Shown: piece by piece, positions 36,601 to 50,770 of the stretch
Layout: the number at the start of each line of letters is the position of its first letter
How positions within the stretch are numbered: position 1 is the first letter of the stretch
Source of the DNA: Purshia tridentata
Taxonomy: Eukaryota > Streptophyta > Magnoliopsida > Rosales > Rosaceae
DNA length: 64,000 nt
Direction: 5' to 3'
NCBI GenBank assembly: GCA_003254885.1
Contig: QANT01007181.1
Coordinates: forward strand, 25,162 to 89,161
Program-made: the position numbers and the translations under genes
Notes under the pieces: model-generated
The model's input: the letters and a program-made list of their open reading frames with translations, nothing else
The model's database searches: none
Told to the model about the DNA's origin: nothing

Positions 36601-39600
36601 ACATCACTAAATAAGCTTCGAACAGCCTGCATTGAGCTACTCTGTACTACTATGGCATGGGCAGATTTTAAAACTCCAAATCATTCTGAATTGCGTGCAA
36701 AGATCATTTCCATGTTTTTCAAATCTTTGACATGTCGAACACCCGAAATTGTTGCTGTGGCTAAGGAAGGGCTGAGACAGGTCTTGTTGAGCTTCCTTTA
36801 AATTAGTTAATCCATTTCCTTTTTTTCTTCAGTTGTCTTGATATAATGCATTGCCTGGATGTGATAATGGTGACTATAGTATATATCCTATGGGAGTATT
36901 GGCCTCCAATTTTAGGTTTCACCTTAGGGATCACCTAGCTTTGCTTGTTATTTGACCAGGTGATGTTGCTCATCTGGACTTTCATGTTTTAAATGATTTT
37001 AAAATTCTTTTATAGCTGGGGCATGGTGGATGATTCATGGAATAGAAAATGACCATATTGTGGTTCATCTAGTTTCTTAGTTTTCTTTTCTGCAGTATAT
37101 GTTTTTCTTGTGTTTTAACTGAAAAAATTTGGGAGTTTTTTAATGTATTCTACTCCATTGCTGTTCAGGTTATTAATCAGCAGAGAATGCCAAAAGAACT
37201 TCTACAGAGCAGCCTCAGGCCTATTTTGGTCAACTTGGCACATACGAAGAACCTAAGCATGCCTCTTCTTCAAGGTCTGGCTCGTCTTCTTGAACTTCTG
37301 TCCAATTGGTTTAATGTTACCTTGGGTGGCAAGTTGCTAGAACACCTAAAGAAATGGTTAGAGCCTGAAAAACTTGCACAAAGTCAGAAATCATGGAAAG
37401 CTGGTGAAGAACCAAAAATTGCAGCTGGTAATGTGTTTTCGATTAGTCTACTTTTGCTCTTTGTTACATATACCTATGCATATGCACAATTACAGATGAT
37501 ATAATGCCAATTTTCTTCTACTTTCAGCTATTATTGAGCTTTTTCACCTTCTTCCTATGGCTGCCTCGAAGTTCCTTGATGAACTTGTAACCTTGACCAT
37601 TGAATTGGAAGGAGCACTTCTTCCGGGACAAGTATACAGTGAGATTAACAGTCCATATCGCCTTCCACTCACAAAATTTTTGAATCGCTATGCAACACTT
37701 GCTGTTGATTATTTTCTTGCTCAATTAAGTGAACCGAAGTACTTCAGAAGGTAATATTTATATGATATCATATCACCAGGATGAAATTTTGTTTCGAAAT
37801 CATCCAGTGCTCATTTATATATTTATTATTTTTCTTGTCTCATGTAACCTAGGTTTATGTATATAATCCGATCGGATGCTGGCCAGCCTTTGAGAGATGA
37901 ACTTGCTAAATCACCACAGAAAATACTTGAAAGTGCTTTTCCTGAATTTTTGCCGAACCATAATGTAGTGATGGGTTCGGGATCATCAACTCCACCTGCT
38001 TTGTTAGGTGACGAAAGTCTTGTTAAGCCACCACCTGATAGTTCTAATCCACCATCTGCACACGCTGGTGCAACGTCAGATGCTTATTTTCGGGGACTTG
38101 CACTTATTAAAACTTTAGTCAAATTGATACCCAGCTGGCTACAGAGTAATCGCATTGTGTTTGATACCCTGGTACTCGTTTGGAAGTCACCTGCAAGACT
38201 CTCGCGTTTGCACAATGAACAGGAGCTAAACTTAGTGCAGGTTAGTTTAGTGGCTTGATATACACAATTTGGTATACTCTCTCTTATGCTAATTATGTGA
38301 CTTTGGGTTTGTTGCAACACTTGTTGACCTGGTTGCGGGAAATTCATATGTTATATGAATTATTGGCACATGCTGTATTAAGTAACTTCTGTTGACCTGT
38401 TGTTAATTTTTTAATTTGCTGTCTGTGATTTTTCTGAACTTTATGTGTGGATCAATTAATATGCTGTCCTCAGATGCCTTTCTCTAATGATTACTAAAAT
38501 GCAGGTTAAAGAAAGCAAATGGCTTGTGAAATGCTTCCTGAATTATTTACGGCATGACAAAACAGAAGTGAATGTTCTCTTTGATATACTCTCCATCTTC
38601 TTGGTTCATTCTCGAATTGATTATACATTTCTGAAGGAGTTTTATATAATCGAGGTATTCTGAATATGGGTTCTCTGTTTTGATATCATTTTTATTTTAC
38701 TTATGTTGACTGGTTGTGAAACAATCACCATTTGCTCTTCAGGTTGCAGAAGGGTATTCACCCAACTATAAAAAAGCACTTCTCTTGCATTTTTTAAATC
38801 TTTTCCAATCGAAGCAGCTCGGTCATGATCACTTGGTGGTTATTATGCAAATGCTCATACTTCCAATGCTCGCTCATGCCTTCCAAAATGATCAAAGTTG
38901 GGAAGTTGTTGACCAAACTATTATAAAAACAATAGTTGACAAACTTCTCGATCCTCCAGAAGAGGTATCTTTTCTCAAACATTAAAAAGTTTCCAGTGAC
39001 ATCATGTGTTCTGCTTTTAAATTGTCAAAAATAAATTTCTCTAGACTATAAATAAATTTTATTTCTATATCTCACCTATTCCATTCCTCCATAGGTTTCT
39101 GCTGAATATGATGAGCCCTTGAGAATAGAACTTTTGCAGTTTGCTACTTTGCTTCTTAAGTATCTGCAGAATGACCTTGTCCATCATAGAAAAGAACTGA
39201 TCAAATTTGGTTGGAATCATCTCAAACGTGAAGATAGTGCCAGTAAACAATGGGCATTTGTAAATGTTTGCCACTTCTTGGAGGCCTATCAAGCCCCAGA
39301 AAAAATCATACTCCAGGTATGGCGTAGTATGGGACTATTCATTTTGATGTCTTGTTCGCACAAGTTGTTGACCCCTTATAGTGATTAAGTTTGACCGCTT
39401 ATGTTTTGATGCTGTATTTGTCATATGGGAGACTCACAGTTTAAGTGTATTATTTATGCTCAAACAACAGTTCAGTTTCCCCTTTTTGTGTAGGGAAATT
39501 ATATACTTGCACCAGCATGTGCTCACACACTCCTCTAATATGTGAATAGCTTTGGGTTTTTTATTTAGTTATTTATTAAATTATTATTTTTACTTCAATT

Positions 39601-42600
39601 TAGTCGTCGGATGGTTTGAGAATGCAGGTTTTTGTAGCGCTTCTGAGAACTTGTCAGCCAGAGAATAAAATGCTAGTCAAGCAGGCCCTTGATATACTAA
39701 TGCCAGCACTGCCACGAAGGTTGCCTCTTGGAGATTCTCGTATGCCAATTTGGATACGCTACACCAAAAAAATTCTGGTTGAGGAAGGGCACTCAATCCC
39801 TAATCTGATTCACATTTTTCAGCTCATTGTGCGCCATTCAGATCTATTTTACAGCTGTAGAGCTCAATTTGTACCTCAGATGGTCAATTCTCTCAGTCGC
39901 CTTGGATTGCCTTATAATACCACTGCAGAAAACAGGCGTCTTGCAATTGAACTTGCTGGTTTGGTGGTTGGCTGGGAAAGACAAAGGCAAAATGAAATGA
40001 AAATAGTAGCTGATGGTGATGGCACCAATCAGAACAGTGAGGTATTTAATCCAGGCCCTGCTAGTTCTGATCCTAAGCGCTCTGTGGATGGGTCTACATT
40101 TCCTGAAGATTCAACAAAGCGTGTCAAAGTTGAACCTGGTCTTCAATCCCTCTGTATAATGTCACCTGGTGGCGCATCATCAATCCCTAACATTGAGACC
40201 CCTGGATCTGCTAGCCAACCTGATGAAGAATTCAAGCCAAATGCTGCTATGGAAGAAATGATAATCAATTTCCTAATAAGGGTAAGCCCTTCTTTCAACT
40301 CTATGTTTGATGGATTGAAAATACTAACTTTTGATGTTCAAAACCTCATCAATACCAGACCCAAAAAAAAAGAAAAAACTCATCAATATGGATCCTGAAG
40401 CTTTATGACCTAATGATTCTCTGCTTCTTGGCACTCCTTCCATGGAAGTTATAGAAGTAAAAAAAAAGAAAAAGAAAAAATATGATGGCAAACGTCTTAG
40501 ACATGGACTTTGTTTGCCTGATATATAATTAATTGTATTTGATTTTGGTTTTCTTTTCAGTGATCATATGCTAGGATTACAGGGAACTACAATTTTTTAT
40601 CCACGCAACCTTTCTTTGGTGCATGCATTATTTTTACACTTGTTTGTAGTTCCATGATTTGTGACAAAGTTTGTTGGTTTACCACTATTCCAAAAGCTTA
40701 AACTGTAAGAATATGGCTAACCTAACACTCCCCCTCACATGGTGAAGCCCAACATGTGAAATTCAACTTATATAGGGATCATTCCATGATAATTGGACTC
40801 AGGATCTCTTGCCCTGATAAGTGATACCATGATAAAATTTGCTGGTTTACCACTATTCCCAAAAGCTTAAGCTGTTAGGATGTGGGCCAACATTTGTTTT
40901 ATATCCTAATGGTTTGCATCAAGGGTTGTCATGATTTGTTGTTTCATGGTTTATTGTTTTACCACTTTCATGGACTTTTGGAAACAGGTTGCACTGGTCA
41001 TAGAGCCTAAGGACAAAGAAGCAAGTACTATGTACAAACAAGCTTTAGAGCTACTTACACAAGCATTGGAGGTGTGGCCAACTGCCAATGTTAAATTTAA
41101 TTATCTAGAGAAGTTGCTGAGCAGCATTCAACCTCAGTCCAAGGACCCTTCCACAGCCCTTGCACAGGGATTGGATGTCATGAATAAGGTTCTAGAGAAG
41201 CAGCCACATCTATTCATCAGAAATAACATCAACCAGATTTCCCAGGTATGTTCCTACACCATAATTTATTTTTCTTGTTTGGACAAGTGTGCTATTACCT
41301 AGAGTTATGCACTCAACTTTGGTTTTTGTGGGGTTTTTTTAAATTTTGGCCAGATTCTTGAACCATGTTTCAAGTATAAACTTTTAGATGCTGGAAAGTC
41401 ATTGTGCTCCCTGTTGAAAATGGTCATTGTTGCTTTTCCTCTAGAAGCAGCTACTACCCCACCTGATGTGAAGCTATTATATCAAAAGGTTGATGAACTT
41501 ATACAGAAGCACATTAATGCTGTTACAGCTCCTCAAACATCTAGTGAAGAGAGCACAGCTAATTCAATTAGCTTCGTGCTGCTTGTGATTAGAACCTTGA
41601 CAGAGGTGCAGAAGAACTTCATTGATCCTTACATCTTGGTTCGTATTCTTCAACGCCTTGCACGAGATATGGGATCATCATCTGGTTCTCACTTGAGACA
41701 GGTATGTATCTGTTTTCTCATATGTTTACCCCTTTCATTTTTCATAAACCAATGTTCCCTTGGGATCAAAATCTCAAATTTGACTTGATTCCTAATCTGG
41801 TACAATGCCAATCTATTCAATTTTCTTCATATTTGTCTTGGCTTTTAAGTTGACTTGCTGCTATTTTCTTCTATGGTTCAAGGACCGTTCTCTCTGCTCC
41901 GTTCATATCAGCCATCAGTGGTCTGCTTCTCTTTGTATCTTTTTGTTAGGTTATTGTTTTGTTGAGACGCATCACTGTGTTCCTCTTTTCTTTGGTCTTT
42001 GAATTTATAATGTCTGTTGCCTGCAAAAGAGTGGTACAGTTTATGATACACATAATATCTTTCCTCTTCTTTTTTCCTGTTGTTTTGGGAGGGGGGAGGG
42101 GGTCGTGGGTAGTGGGTAGTGGGTAGTGGTCAAGATAATAAAAGGGGATCCCAGTGCTTTTTATTAGATGAGCCAATCAAGCATTGGGATTGAAGTCATC
42201 ACATAGGATTTTATTATTTTAACTTCTCTTAGAAAGGAATGAAGTTGTGTGGGCACTGATTGATCTTTTTTCAACACTTAGATGTCAACAAATTTTAACA
42301 TGTGTTAAAATTGTACTTTTAAATGTGGGGCAAAGTTTACCCCAAAACATGTTAAAACTGTTCTCTTTTCTCTCATTCTTTGAATTACATCTTGCTCCTT
42401 ATCCTTCTTTTCAGGGTCAGACAAAAGATCTGGATTCTGCAGTCTCCTCATCTCGTCAAGGAGCTGATGTTGGAGCAGTCATTTCTAATCTGAAATCTGT
42501 GTTGAAACTTATTAGTGAAAGGGTCATGCTTGTTTCAGAGTGCAAAAGATCCGTAACTCAAATATTAAATGCCTTGCTCTCAGAGAAAGGTACTGATTCT

Positions 42601-45600
42601 AGTGTGCTTCTTTGCATACTTGATGTAATAAAAGGGTGGATTGAAGATGACTTCGGCAGGCCCGGCACATCAGTAACATCCAGTGCTTTTCTCACCCCGA
42701 AGGAAATAGTTTCTTTTCTTCAGAAGCTTTCACAAGTTGACAAGCAAAACTTCTCCTCAAATGCTCTGGAAGAGTGGGACAGTAAATATCTTCAGCTTCT
42801 TTATGGGTTATGTTCTGATTCAAATAAGTAAGTAATCTAATTTAGCTCATTTCTGTTATACTTGGATCAAGTATTTGATTAAATGATTTTTTTGGCATCC
42901 AGATATCCCCTAGCCCTGCGTCAAGAGGCGTTTCAGAAGGTGGAAAGGCAATTCATGCTTGGTTTACGAGCAAAAGATCCTGAATTTAGGATGAAATTCT
43001 TCTCAATTTATCATGAATCTCTTGGAAAGACATTGTTTGCTCGGCTTCAGTACATTATTCACCTTCAGGACTGGGAAGCATTGAGTGATGTCTTTTGGCT
43101 CAAACAGGGCCTTGATCTTCTTTTGGCAATCTTAGTTGAGGAAAAAGCTATTACACTTGCTCCAAATTCTGCAAAGGTGCCACCGCTTCTGGTCTCAGGT
43201 TCTCCAGATCCTTCTGGGATGCAGCACCAGGTCACTGATGTTCCAGAGGGTTCGGAGGATGCTCCTCTAACATTTGATACCCTTGTTCGTAAGCATGCAC
43301 AGTTTTTGAATGAGATGAGCAAACTGAAGGTAAGGATGGTGCATTGATGGTGCATTACTTGTGCAGTTGCATATAATGTCTGGAATTTAACCTCCTCTCT
43401 CTTGCACTTCTAGAGATTTGTTTCTAATTAAATAATTATGCTTAATAGCTTAAGTAATTTCACTCCCTTGTCTGTATTTCGTGTAAACCCTCTTGAGACG
43501 AGCTTGTGTAATTGATATTGTACTCAAAATGAAAGTTCTGATAGCTTTTATTTTGTTGTTGAATTTTTTCTCTGCTTTAGGTGGCTGATCTCATTATTCC
43601 TCTAAGAGAGCTTGCTCATACGGATGCGAATGTCGCATACCATTTGTGGGTGTTGGTGTTTCCCATTGTCTGGGTTACCTTACACAAGGAAGAGCAGGTT
43701 GCACTAGCTAAACCAATGATTACTCTCCTTTCAAAAGATTATCATAAAAAGCAGCAAGGTAACAGACCCAATGTTGTACAAGCACTTCTGGAAGGGCTTC
43801 AGTTGAGCCACCCTCAACCTCGGATGCCAAGTGAGCTCATTAAATATATTGGAAAAACTTACAATGCATGGTACATGGCATTGGCACTGCTGGAAAGTCA
43901 TGTCATGTTGTTCACAAATGATACGAAGTGCTCCGAGTCTCTTGCTGAACTTTATCGTTTGCTCAATGAAGAAGACATGAGGTGTGGATTGTGGAAGAAA
44001 AGGTCAATCACTGCAGAAACTAGGGCTGGGCTTTCACTAGTTCAGCATGGCTACTGGCAGCGCGCTCAAAGCCTCTTTTACCAAGCAATGGTTAAGGCAA
44101 CTCAAGGTACATATAACAACACAGTACCGAAGGCTGAGATGTGTCTCTGGGAAGAACAATGGCTTTACTGTGCTAGTCAACTTAGTCAGTGGGATGCATT
44201 GGTAGACTTTGGGAAGAATATTGAAAATTATGAATTACTACTTGACAGTCTTTGGAAGTTGCCTGATTGGGCATATATGAAGGATCATGTAATTCCGAAG
44301 GCTCAAGTGGAAGAAACTCCAAAACTTAGGCTTATTCAAGCATTTTTTGCACTTCATGATAGAAGTGCAAATGGTGTGGGGGACGCTGAGAACATTGTGG
44401 GGAAAGGTGTTGATCTTGCATTAGATCAGTGGTGGCAATTGCCACAGTTGTCTGTTCAAGCCAGGATTCCTCTCTTGCAGCAATTCCAACAGCTAGTTGA
44501 AGTTCAAGAATCATCTAGAATTCTTGTGGACATTGCTAATGGAAACAAACTTTCTGGGAATTCTGTGGTTGGTGTACATGGAAATCTTTATGCTGATCTC
44601 AAGGACATTCTTGAGACTTGGAGACTAAGAACTCCAAATGAATGGGATAATATGTCCATTTGGTATGATTTGCTACAATGGAGGAATGAAATGTATAATT
44701 CAGTCATAGATGCATTCAAAGATTTTACGACAACGAATTCACAGCTTCATCACCTTGGTTATCGTGACAAAGCATGGAATGTCAATAAGCTTGCTCGCAT
44801 TGCTCGTAAGCAAGGCCTTTATGATGTTTGTGTGACAATACTCGAAAAGATGTATGGCCATTCAACCATGGAAGTGCAGGTATTAAAAACTATAACAAAT
44901 ATATTGTCTTGGCTCAGGAAGAGCACTCTTGCTTCTTCACTCCCAAAAAGAAACCAAAAAGAAAAAAGAGCAAAAACACATCTGTTGGACCTTTATGGGC
45001 ATTTGCTACAAGTCTAAAAGGACCTGTCTGAATGGCTCTATTCTGGGGATTGTTGGCTGAAATTTTGTGATCCCCAAAAATATGATTTCGATTTCTTGTA
45101 TTGGCTTTCTTCTACCCTGTACCCATATTCTTTATGTTAAATTATCAGCATGAACCCCTACTTCTGACTCTAATTATTTGATGCATCACTCCCTTTTTGT
45201 GGATACTGGTTTCTGATCTCCTTTTCCGTGTATGCTTTCAGGAGGCCTTTGTTAAGATAAGAGAACAAGCGAAAGCGTATCTGGAAATGAAGGGAGAGCT
45301 TGCCAGTGGCCTAAATCTAATCAACAGCACTAACTTGGACTACTTTCCTGTGAAACATAAAGCAGAAATATTTCGTCTGAAGGGGGATTTCCTGTTAAAG
45401 CTAAATGATTCTGAAGATGCTAATCTTGCATACTCCAACGCCATCAGCCTGTTCAAAAATTTGCCTAAAGGGTGGATAAGCTGGGGAAATTATTGTGACA
45501 TGGTATTCCCTGTTATATGCTTCAATTGCAGTTGATCATATTGATAATTTGGTGTGATGACTAATCTGTTATGTATTTTGCACAGGCTTACAGAGAAACA

Positions 45601-48600
45601 CATGAAGAGATTTGGTTGGAGTATGCTGTCAGCTGCTTTTTGCAAGGCATCAAATTTGGCATATCTAACTCAAGAAGCCATCTGGCTCGCGTTCTGTATC
45701 TTCTCAGCTTTGATACTCCGAATGAACCTGTTGGGAGGGCTTTTGATAAATATCTGGACCAAATTCCCCACTGGGTCTGGCTTTCTTGGATTCCACAACT
45801 CTTACTTTCTTTGCAGAGGACAGAAGCTCCCCATTGCAAACTTGTCCTTCTAAAAATTGCAACTGTGTATCCCCAGGTAAATATCATACTACATCCATGA
45901 AATGAAAATAATTGAATACAGTATTTCACTTCAACAGAAATCTTGATGTTCTCTAGCGTCAAAATCACAGGCCCTATATTACTGGCTACGCACATATTTG
46001 CTTGAACGACGTGATGTTGCAAATAAAACTGAACTTAACAGTAGAATGGCAATGGCTCAAAGGATACAGCAAAGTGCCTCCAGTGCCAGTGCTGGTTCAA
46101 TTGGCTTATCTGATGGAAATGCTAGAGTACAAGGTCATGGTGCCAATGGTTTATCCTCAGACAATCAAGTTCACCAAGCTGCTCAATCTGGTGGTGGAAT
46201 TGGTTCTCATGATGGTGGAAACTCACATGGGCAAGAATCTGAAAGGTCCGCAGGTGTTGAGAGCAGCATGCATCCAGGGAATGAGCAACAAACTGAAGGT
46301 GGTCAGAATGCATTAAGGCGTAATGGTGCTTTGGGTTTGGTACCTTCTGCTGCAAGTGCTTTTGATGCTGCAAAGGATATTATGGAGGCTCTTAGAAGCA
46401 AGCATACTAATTTGGCTAGTGAACTTGAGGTGATATTTGTTGTATGTTTGTTATATTGCAATTTTATTTTATCTTTTTGATAAGCAAGTCGATTTTTCAA
46501 AAAAAAAAAAACAAAAACAAAAAGAGCAAATCCAGAAATTAGGTTCAGTGGAGATCAGAACATTGACTAGATTATTATTTTTCTCAACTAGATGATATAT
46601 ATCAAATATACATTTTTTATTTGTCGCAGGCTCTGCTCACAGAAATTGGTTCACGGTTTGTCACTCTGCCAGAGGAGAGACTTCTAGCTGTGGTTAATGC
46701 ATTGCTCCACCGCTGTTACAAGTACCCAACTGCCACAACTGCTGAGGTTCCCCAATCTCTTAAAAAGGAGCTCTCTGGTGTTTGCAGAGCTTGCTTTTCA
46801 GCAGATGCTGTAAATAAGCACGTCGATTTTGTGAGAGAGTACAAACAGGATTTCGAGCGTGATCTTGATCCTGGAAGCACTTCTACTTTCCCGGCCACCC
46901 TTTCTGAATTGACCGAGCGGTTAAAACATTGGAAAAATGTGCTCCAGAGCAATGTTGAGGACAGATTTCCAGCTGTCTTGAAGCTGGAAGAGGAAAGCAG
47001 GGTGTTGCGTGACTTCCATGTCGTTGATGTGGAGGTTCCAGGACAGTACTTCAGTGATCAGGTAGCCAAGTCACTGTTTGCATATTTCTGCTCCTGTCAT
47101 GGGGATCCTGGCTTTATAGTTTATTCATTATGATTTGACTGACTAGTGTTCTTTTGTCATTGAATAATGGAGATATAAAATATCACTTAAAACTTCTTAA
47201 ACATTTGATAAAACAAGCCAGTCTTCTGATCAAGTTGGTTCAAAATTCTTGTGAGTTTCTCAATGCATGTTCTTATCAAACTCATGATTGTAATTATTAC
47301 AGGAAATCGCACCCGACCATACAGTAAAGTTGGACAGGGTTGGAGCTGATATACCAATTGTGCGAAGACATGGAAGTAGTTTCCGGCGTTTGACTCTAAT
47401 TGGCTCTGATGGATCTCAACGTCATTTTATTGTCCAGACATCTTTGACCCCTAATGCTAGAAGTGATGAACGAATATTGCAGCTCTTCCGTGTGATGAAC
47501 CAAATGTTTGATAAGCACAAGGAATCAAGGCGACGCCACATATGCATTCACACCCCAATCATTATTCCTGTTTGGTCCCAGGTTTATCTCTGCCCTATAT
47601 ACATCTTATCCTATTAAAGTTTTATCTTCTCTCTAATTTTCTTTCTTTTTTGTGTGTGTGGTGCGACCAATTATTGTGATTCTTTAATAAGTTCTTTTGA
47701 TGGTAGATCACTTGTGGTCATTCTAGAGTTATCTACACAGAGCACCACTACACATAATTATATAATAAGTGCTGTATATACACAGGTCCGCATGGTAGAA
47801 GATGATTTGATGTACAGCACCTTTCTTGAGGTGTATGAGAACCATTGTGCAAGGAATGACAAGGAGGCAGATCTTCCCATCACCTATTTCAAGGAGCAAT
47901 TGAACCAAGCTATATCTGGCCAAATCTCACCAGAAGCTGTTGTAGACCTTCGGCTCCAAGCTTATACTGACATAACAAGAAATCTTGTAACTGACGGCAT
48001 TTTTTCCCAGTATATGTACAAGACTCTGCCAAGTGGAAACCACATGTGGGCTTTCAAAAAGCAGTTTGCCATCCAGTTGGCCCTCTCAAGTTTCATGTCT
48101 CTCATGCTACAAATTGGGGGGAGGTCCCCAAATAAAATTTTATTTGCTAAGAACACGGGCAAAATATTTCAAACTGATTTTCATCCTGCATATGATGCAA
48201 ATGGAATGATCGAATCTAATGAACCAGTGCCTTTCCGTCTTACGAGGAACATGCAAGCATTCTTCTCCCATTTTGGTGTGGAAGGCCTCATTGTGTCTGC
48301 AATGTGTGCTGCTGCACAGGCTGTTGTTTCACCTAAAGTGAGATTTACTTTATTTTTACCATGATGATAAATTAGATTAAGTTAAGAAAGAAGAAAGCAG
48401 AAAAAATGATTTTTAACGTATTGTTGATTTTTCTATATCTCAGCAAAGTCAACATCTTTGGCATCAGTTAGCTATGTTTTTCCGTGATGAGCTGCTGTCT
48501 TGGTCTTGGAGAAGACCCCTTGGGATGCCGATGGCCCCCTTTGCTGGAGGGGGAAGTATGAACCCCATTGACTTCAAGCAGAAGGTCATCACCAATGTCG

Positions 48601-49054
48601 AGCATGTGATTGGCCGGATCAATGGAATTGCCCCACAGTACTTCTCTGAAGAGGTAAGCCAGTACTTCTCTTATAATAACATTGAGCTTTTATGTGGAAG
48701 AAGGGTGTGATATAACTATAAGTTCTTTATAAATAAACTTGATGATAGCTGGGCTGTTCCCTTTTTAATTTAAATAGTTTATTCTGTTTTAAATACATAT
48801 TGAGCCTGTTGATGTGCATGCTGGATATTTTTTTCTTTCCTTTTTTCTTCAGGTTTCTCGTTTTATTGTTCTGAAGAATCTGGAATTAATTGCTAATTCA
48901 TACACCCATGATATGTGTTTTCTGCTGCATTCAGGAGGATAATGCCATGGACCCACCCCAGTCAGTGCAGCGCGGAGTGACGGAGTTGGTTGAAGCCGCC
49001 TTGAGTCCAAGGAACTTGTGCATGATGGATCCCACATGGCACCCCTGGTTTTGA
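27604..49054 (+). CDS. TRA1: TRA1/TRRAP PIKK-family pseudokinase scaffold of SAGA and NuA4
   Basis: Thirty-five GT-AG exons keep frame throughout: 27604..27661, 27965..28683, 28829..28954, 29053..29138, 29584..29692, 31006..31101, 31198..31260, 31364..31423, 31778..31846, 32792..32873, 33053..33105, 33185..33283, 33361..34593, 35387..36370, 36445..36780, 37169..37427, 37528..37750, 37853..38240, 38505..38654, 38743..38964, 39095..39316, 39628..40281, 40988..41245, 41354..41701, 42415..42827, 42903..43329, 43581..44879, 45242..45502, 45586..45876, 45971..46429, 46630..47061, 47303..47581, 47786..48337, 48444..48653, 48935..49054. They give about 3,879 residues, against about 3,850 in Arabidopsis TRA1A/B. 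Most is HEAT-type helical repeat. A nuclear-localisation-like KRVKVEP is near residue 2045, FAT lies at about 2580-3200, the PI3K-like region at about 3520-3770, and the FATC tail ends PTWHPWF. The catalytic DRHxxN is replaced by GGRSPNK, so it is a pseudokinase. It docks activators to histone acetyltransferase complexes. Confidence 0.96.
28684..28760. repeat. CAC/CCA-rich tract in TRA1 intron 2
   Basis: Right after the donor at 28684 the intron has a dense run of CAC, CCAC and ACCACC units (about 28700..28760). This is unusual for AT-rich plant introns. The frame stays open through it, so simple ORF calling would wrongly extend exon 2. Confidence 0.8.
29281..29339 (+). pseudogene. Partial copy of TRA1 exon 4 inside intron 4
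   Basis: These 59 bases match 29057..29115 of exon 4 with one difference (acagattt becomes acagtttt). The copy starts four bases into the exon and stops at ttcctctg, lacking the exon's end and a good donor. It is an internal duplication and is not needed for the reading frame. Confidence 0.93.
40662..40895. repeat. Repeat-derived insertion with direct terminal repeats in TRA1 intron 22
   Basis: Two diverged direct repeats bracket the segment, both containing tggtttaccactattcc and aaaagcttaa followed by aagaatatgg or taggatgtgg (near 40670..40715 and 40840..40890). Between them lies an acactccccctcacatggtg segment that I recall from dispersed repeats in woody plants. The element class is not determined. 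Confidence 0.5.
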
Positions 49055-50483
49055 AGTCAGCGGCAGAGCTTTTAGAGTTGAGAGGTGGTAGATTATGTTT
49101 AGATGTAAATATTTATTATGTACATTGCTGCTCGTAATAGTGATTCTCAATTGTTATATTTTGGACACCCAACGTGGAAATGAGTTGGGTGTTGAATATA
49201 AATCACAATTTCGAATGTAAATTATATTTATGAAAATTCTCTGCTTAAAACTGTCATTTCTTCTGTTTTTGGTATAAAGAAAAAGTTACAGTGGCACATT
49301 GTGGGAGCAAGTTTTGTTAAGATTAGGTTTAGGTAATCTCAGAGGTCGGCAACATTGCTTAAGAAAAATGGGAAATTACACCTAGATGGGAAAAAAAAAA
49401 AACAACGATTCGATTTTACCTACCGACCACCTCAATTCCCTTTTTCTGAATCTCCGACACTTCAATATAAAAGATTGAATTCCTTCTATTATGTTGTTGA
49501 TTGAAAATCCCATGTATGAGCAATCCTACTATTCATAGGTGCTCACCCCACAAACGATTTAAAATAAGGAACAAGGGAAATTCAAATCTAACCCTTGAAT
49601 ACATTGTCTCTAACTTGTCCCTCATTTTAAGTCCCTTAAATTAAATGAACATTTATGTCTTTCTATTAATGAAATTATCAAAATCTCAATATGTTAAGCA
49701 TCAAAATATAAAATAATTATATCTTGTAGCGATTACTACCCAACCAAAATTACCAACTATTGTACCAATCCGAAATGATCGGTATGGTTAATTTTTGTAA
49801 ATATCAATATCGATATTGATACCGAACCGAACCGACCATAATCAGGATCGAAACAATATTGAAATATGTATATTGATCGATACCCACTGTTTGATCTAGG
49901 ATGCATGATAACACTGGAATCCAGCTCAGGTTGTTCCAGAGCCCNACAGCCAATCAGAAATGTCACGAAATCCCCCAAGAGCGTATGCGGTGAAGTTGAA
50001 TAGACAATTGCCATTATTCATGTACAAGGTAACAAACATAGAAAAGAAAATCTCCCACTTTGGGGGGTCACTGGTGTCGCCATCCAGAGGTCGCCCCCTT
50101 TGTGCTCCGCCGTCTGGGGGGTCGCCTGACCCCCCAAGCCACTACATGCATCTGTCCCTGACCGTCACCTCACCTCTCTCTCTTTCAGTCTCACTAGTTG
50201 ACTCCCTCTCTCAATCTCTCTATGAGTTGTGATTCCAAATCTTTGATTTGGTGAACTTGGTTGAAGGAGGAAGGTGATACTCGAGTGGACTGCTGTGTTC
50301 CTTCTTTTTAATTATTTTAATTTTATTGTTCATGGGGTTGTAATGTAATTTGGCTGTTTGGGTTTCTATGTTTACCTCTTTCCTCATATGATTGTAATGT
50401 AATTTGATTGTTGTTGTTGGTGATGATAATGATGATGAATGTGTGTTTGTTGGTGATGGTGGTTGTTGTTTCGCTGCCTTTGC

Positions 50484-50507
50484 CTCTCTCTCTCTCTCTC
50501 TCTCTCT
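50484..50507. repeat. (TC)n microsatellite
   Basis: About twelve TC units in AT/GT-rich intergenic DNA. It generates false Ser/Leu open frames. Confidence 0.9.
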
Positions 50508-50770
50508 AAAAAACTCGAATCTGACTTCCACTGACTTCCATCGACAGGCATCGAAACAGTTGATAACTGATAGCAGGCAGTACAGTGGTAGCACCGTTTT
50601 GTGCCATTCTCCCAGGGTTGGATTGGTTCGGTACGGTCACTGAACCGAACCCACCATTACAGGCTTGTAATACGCGCTTGAAGATGGATTTAATCTTGAT
50701 GGAAATATAAGGTGGGAAAATAGGATATGGAGGTGGGAACAACACTCTTTTAAATATATTTTTATTTTTG

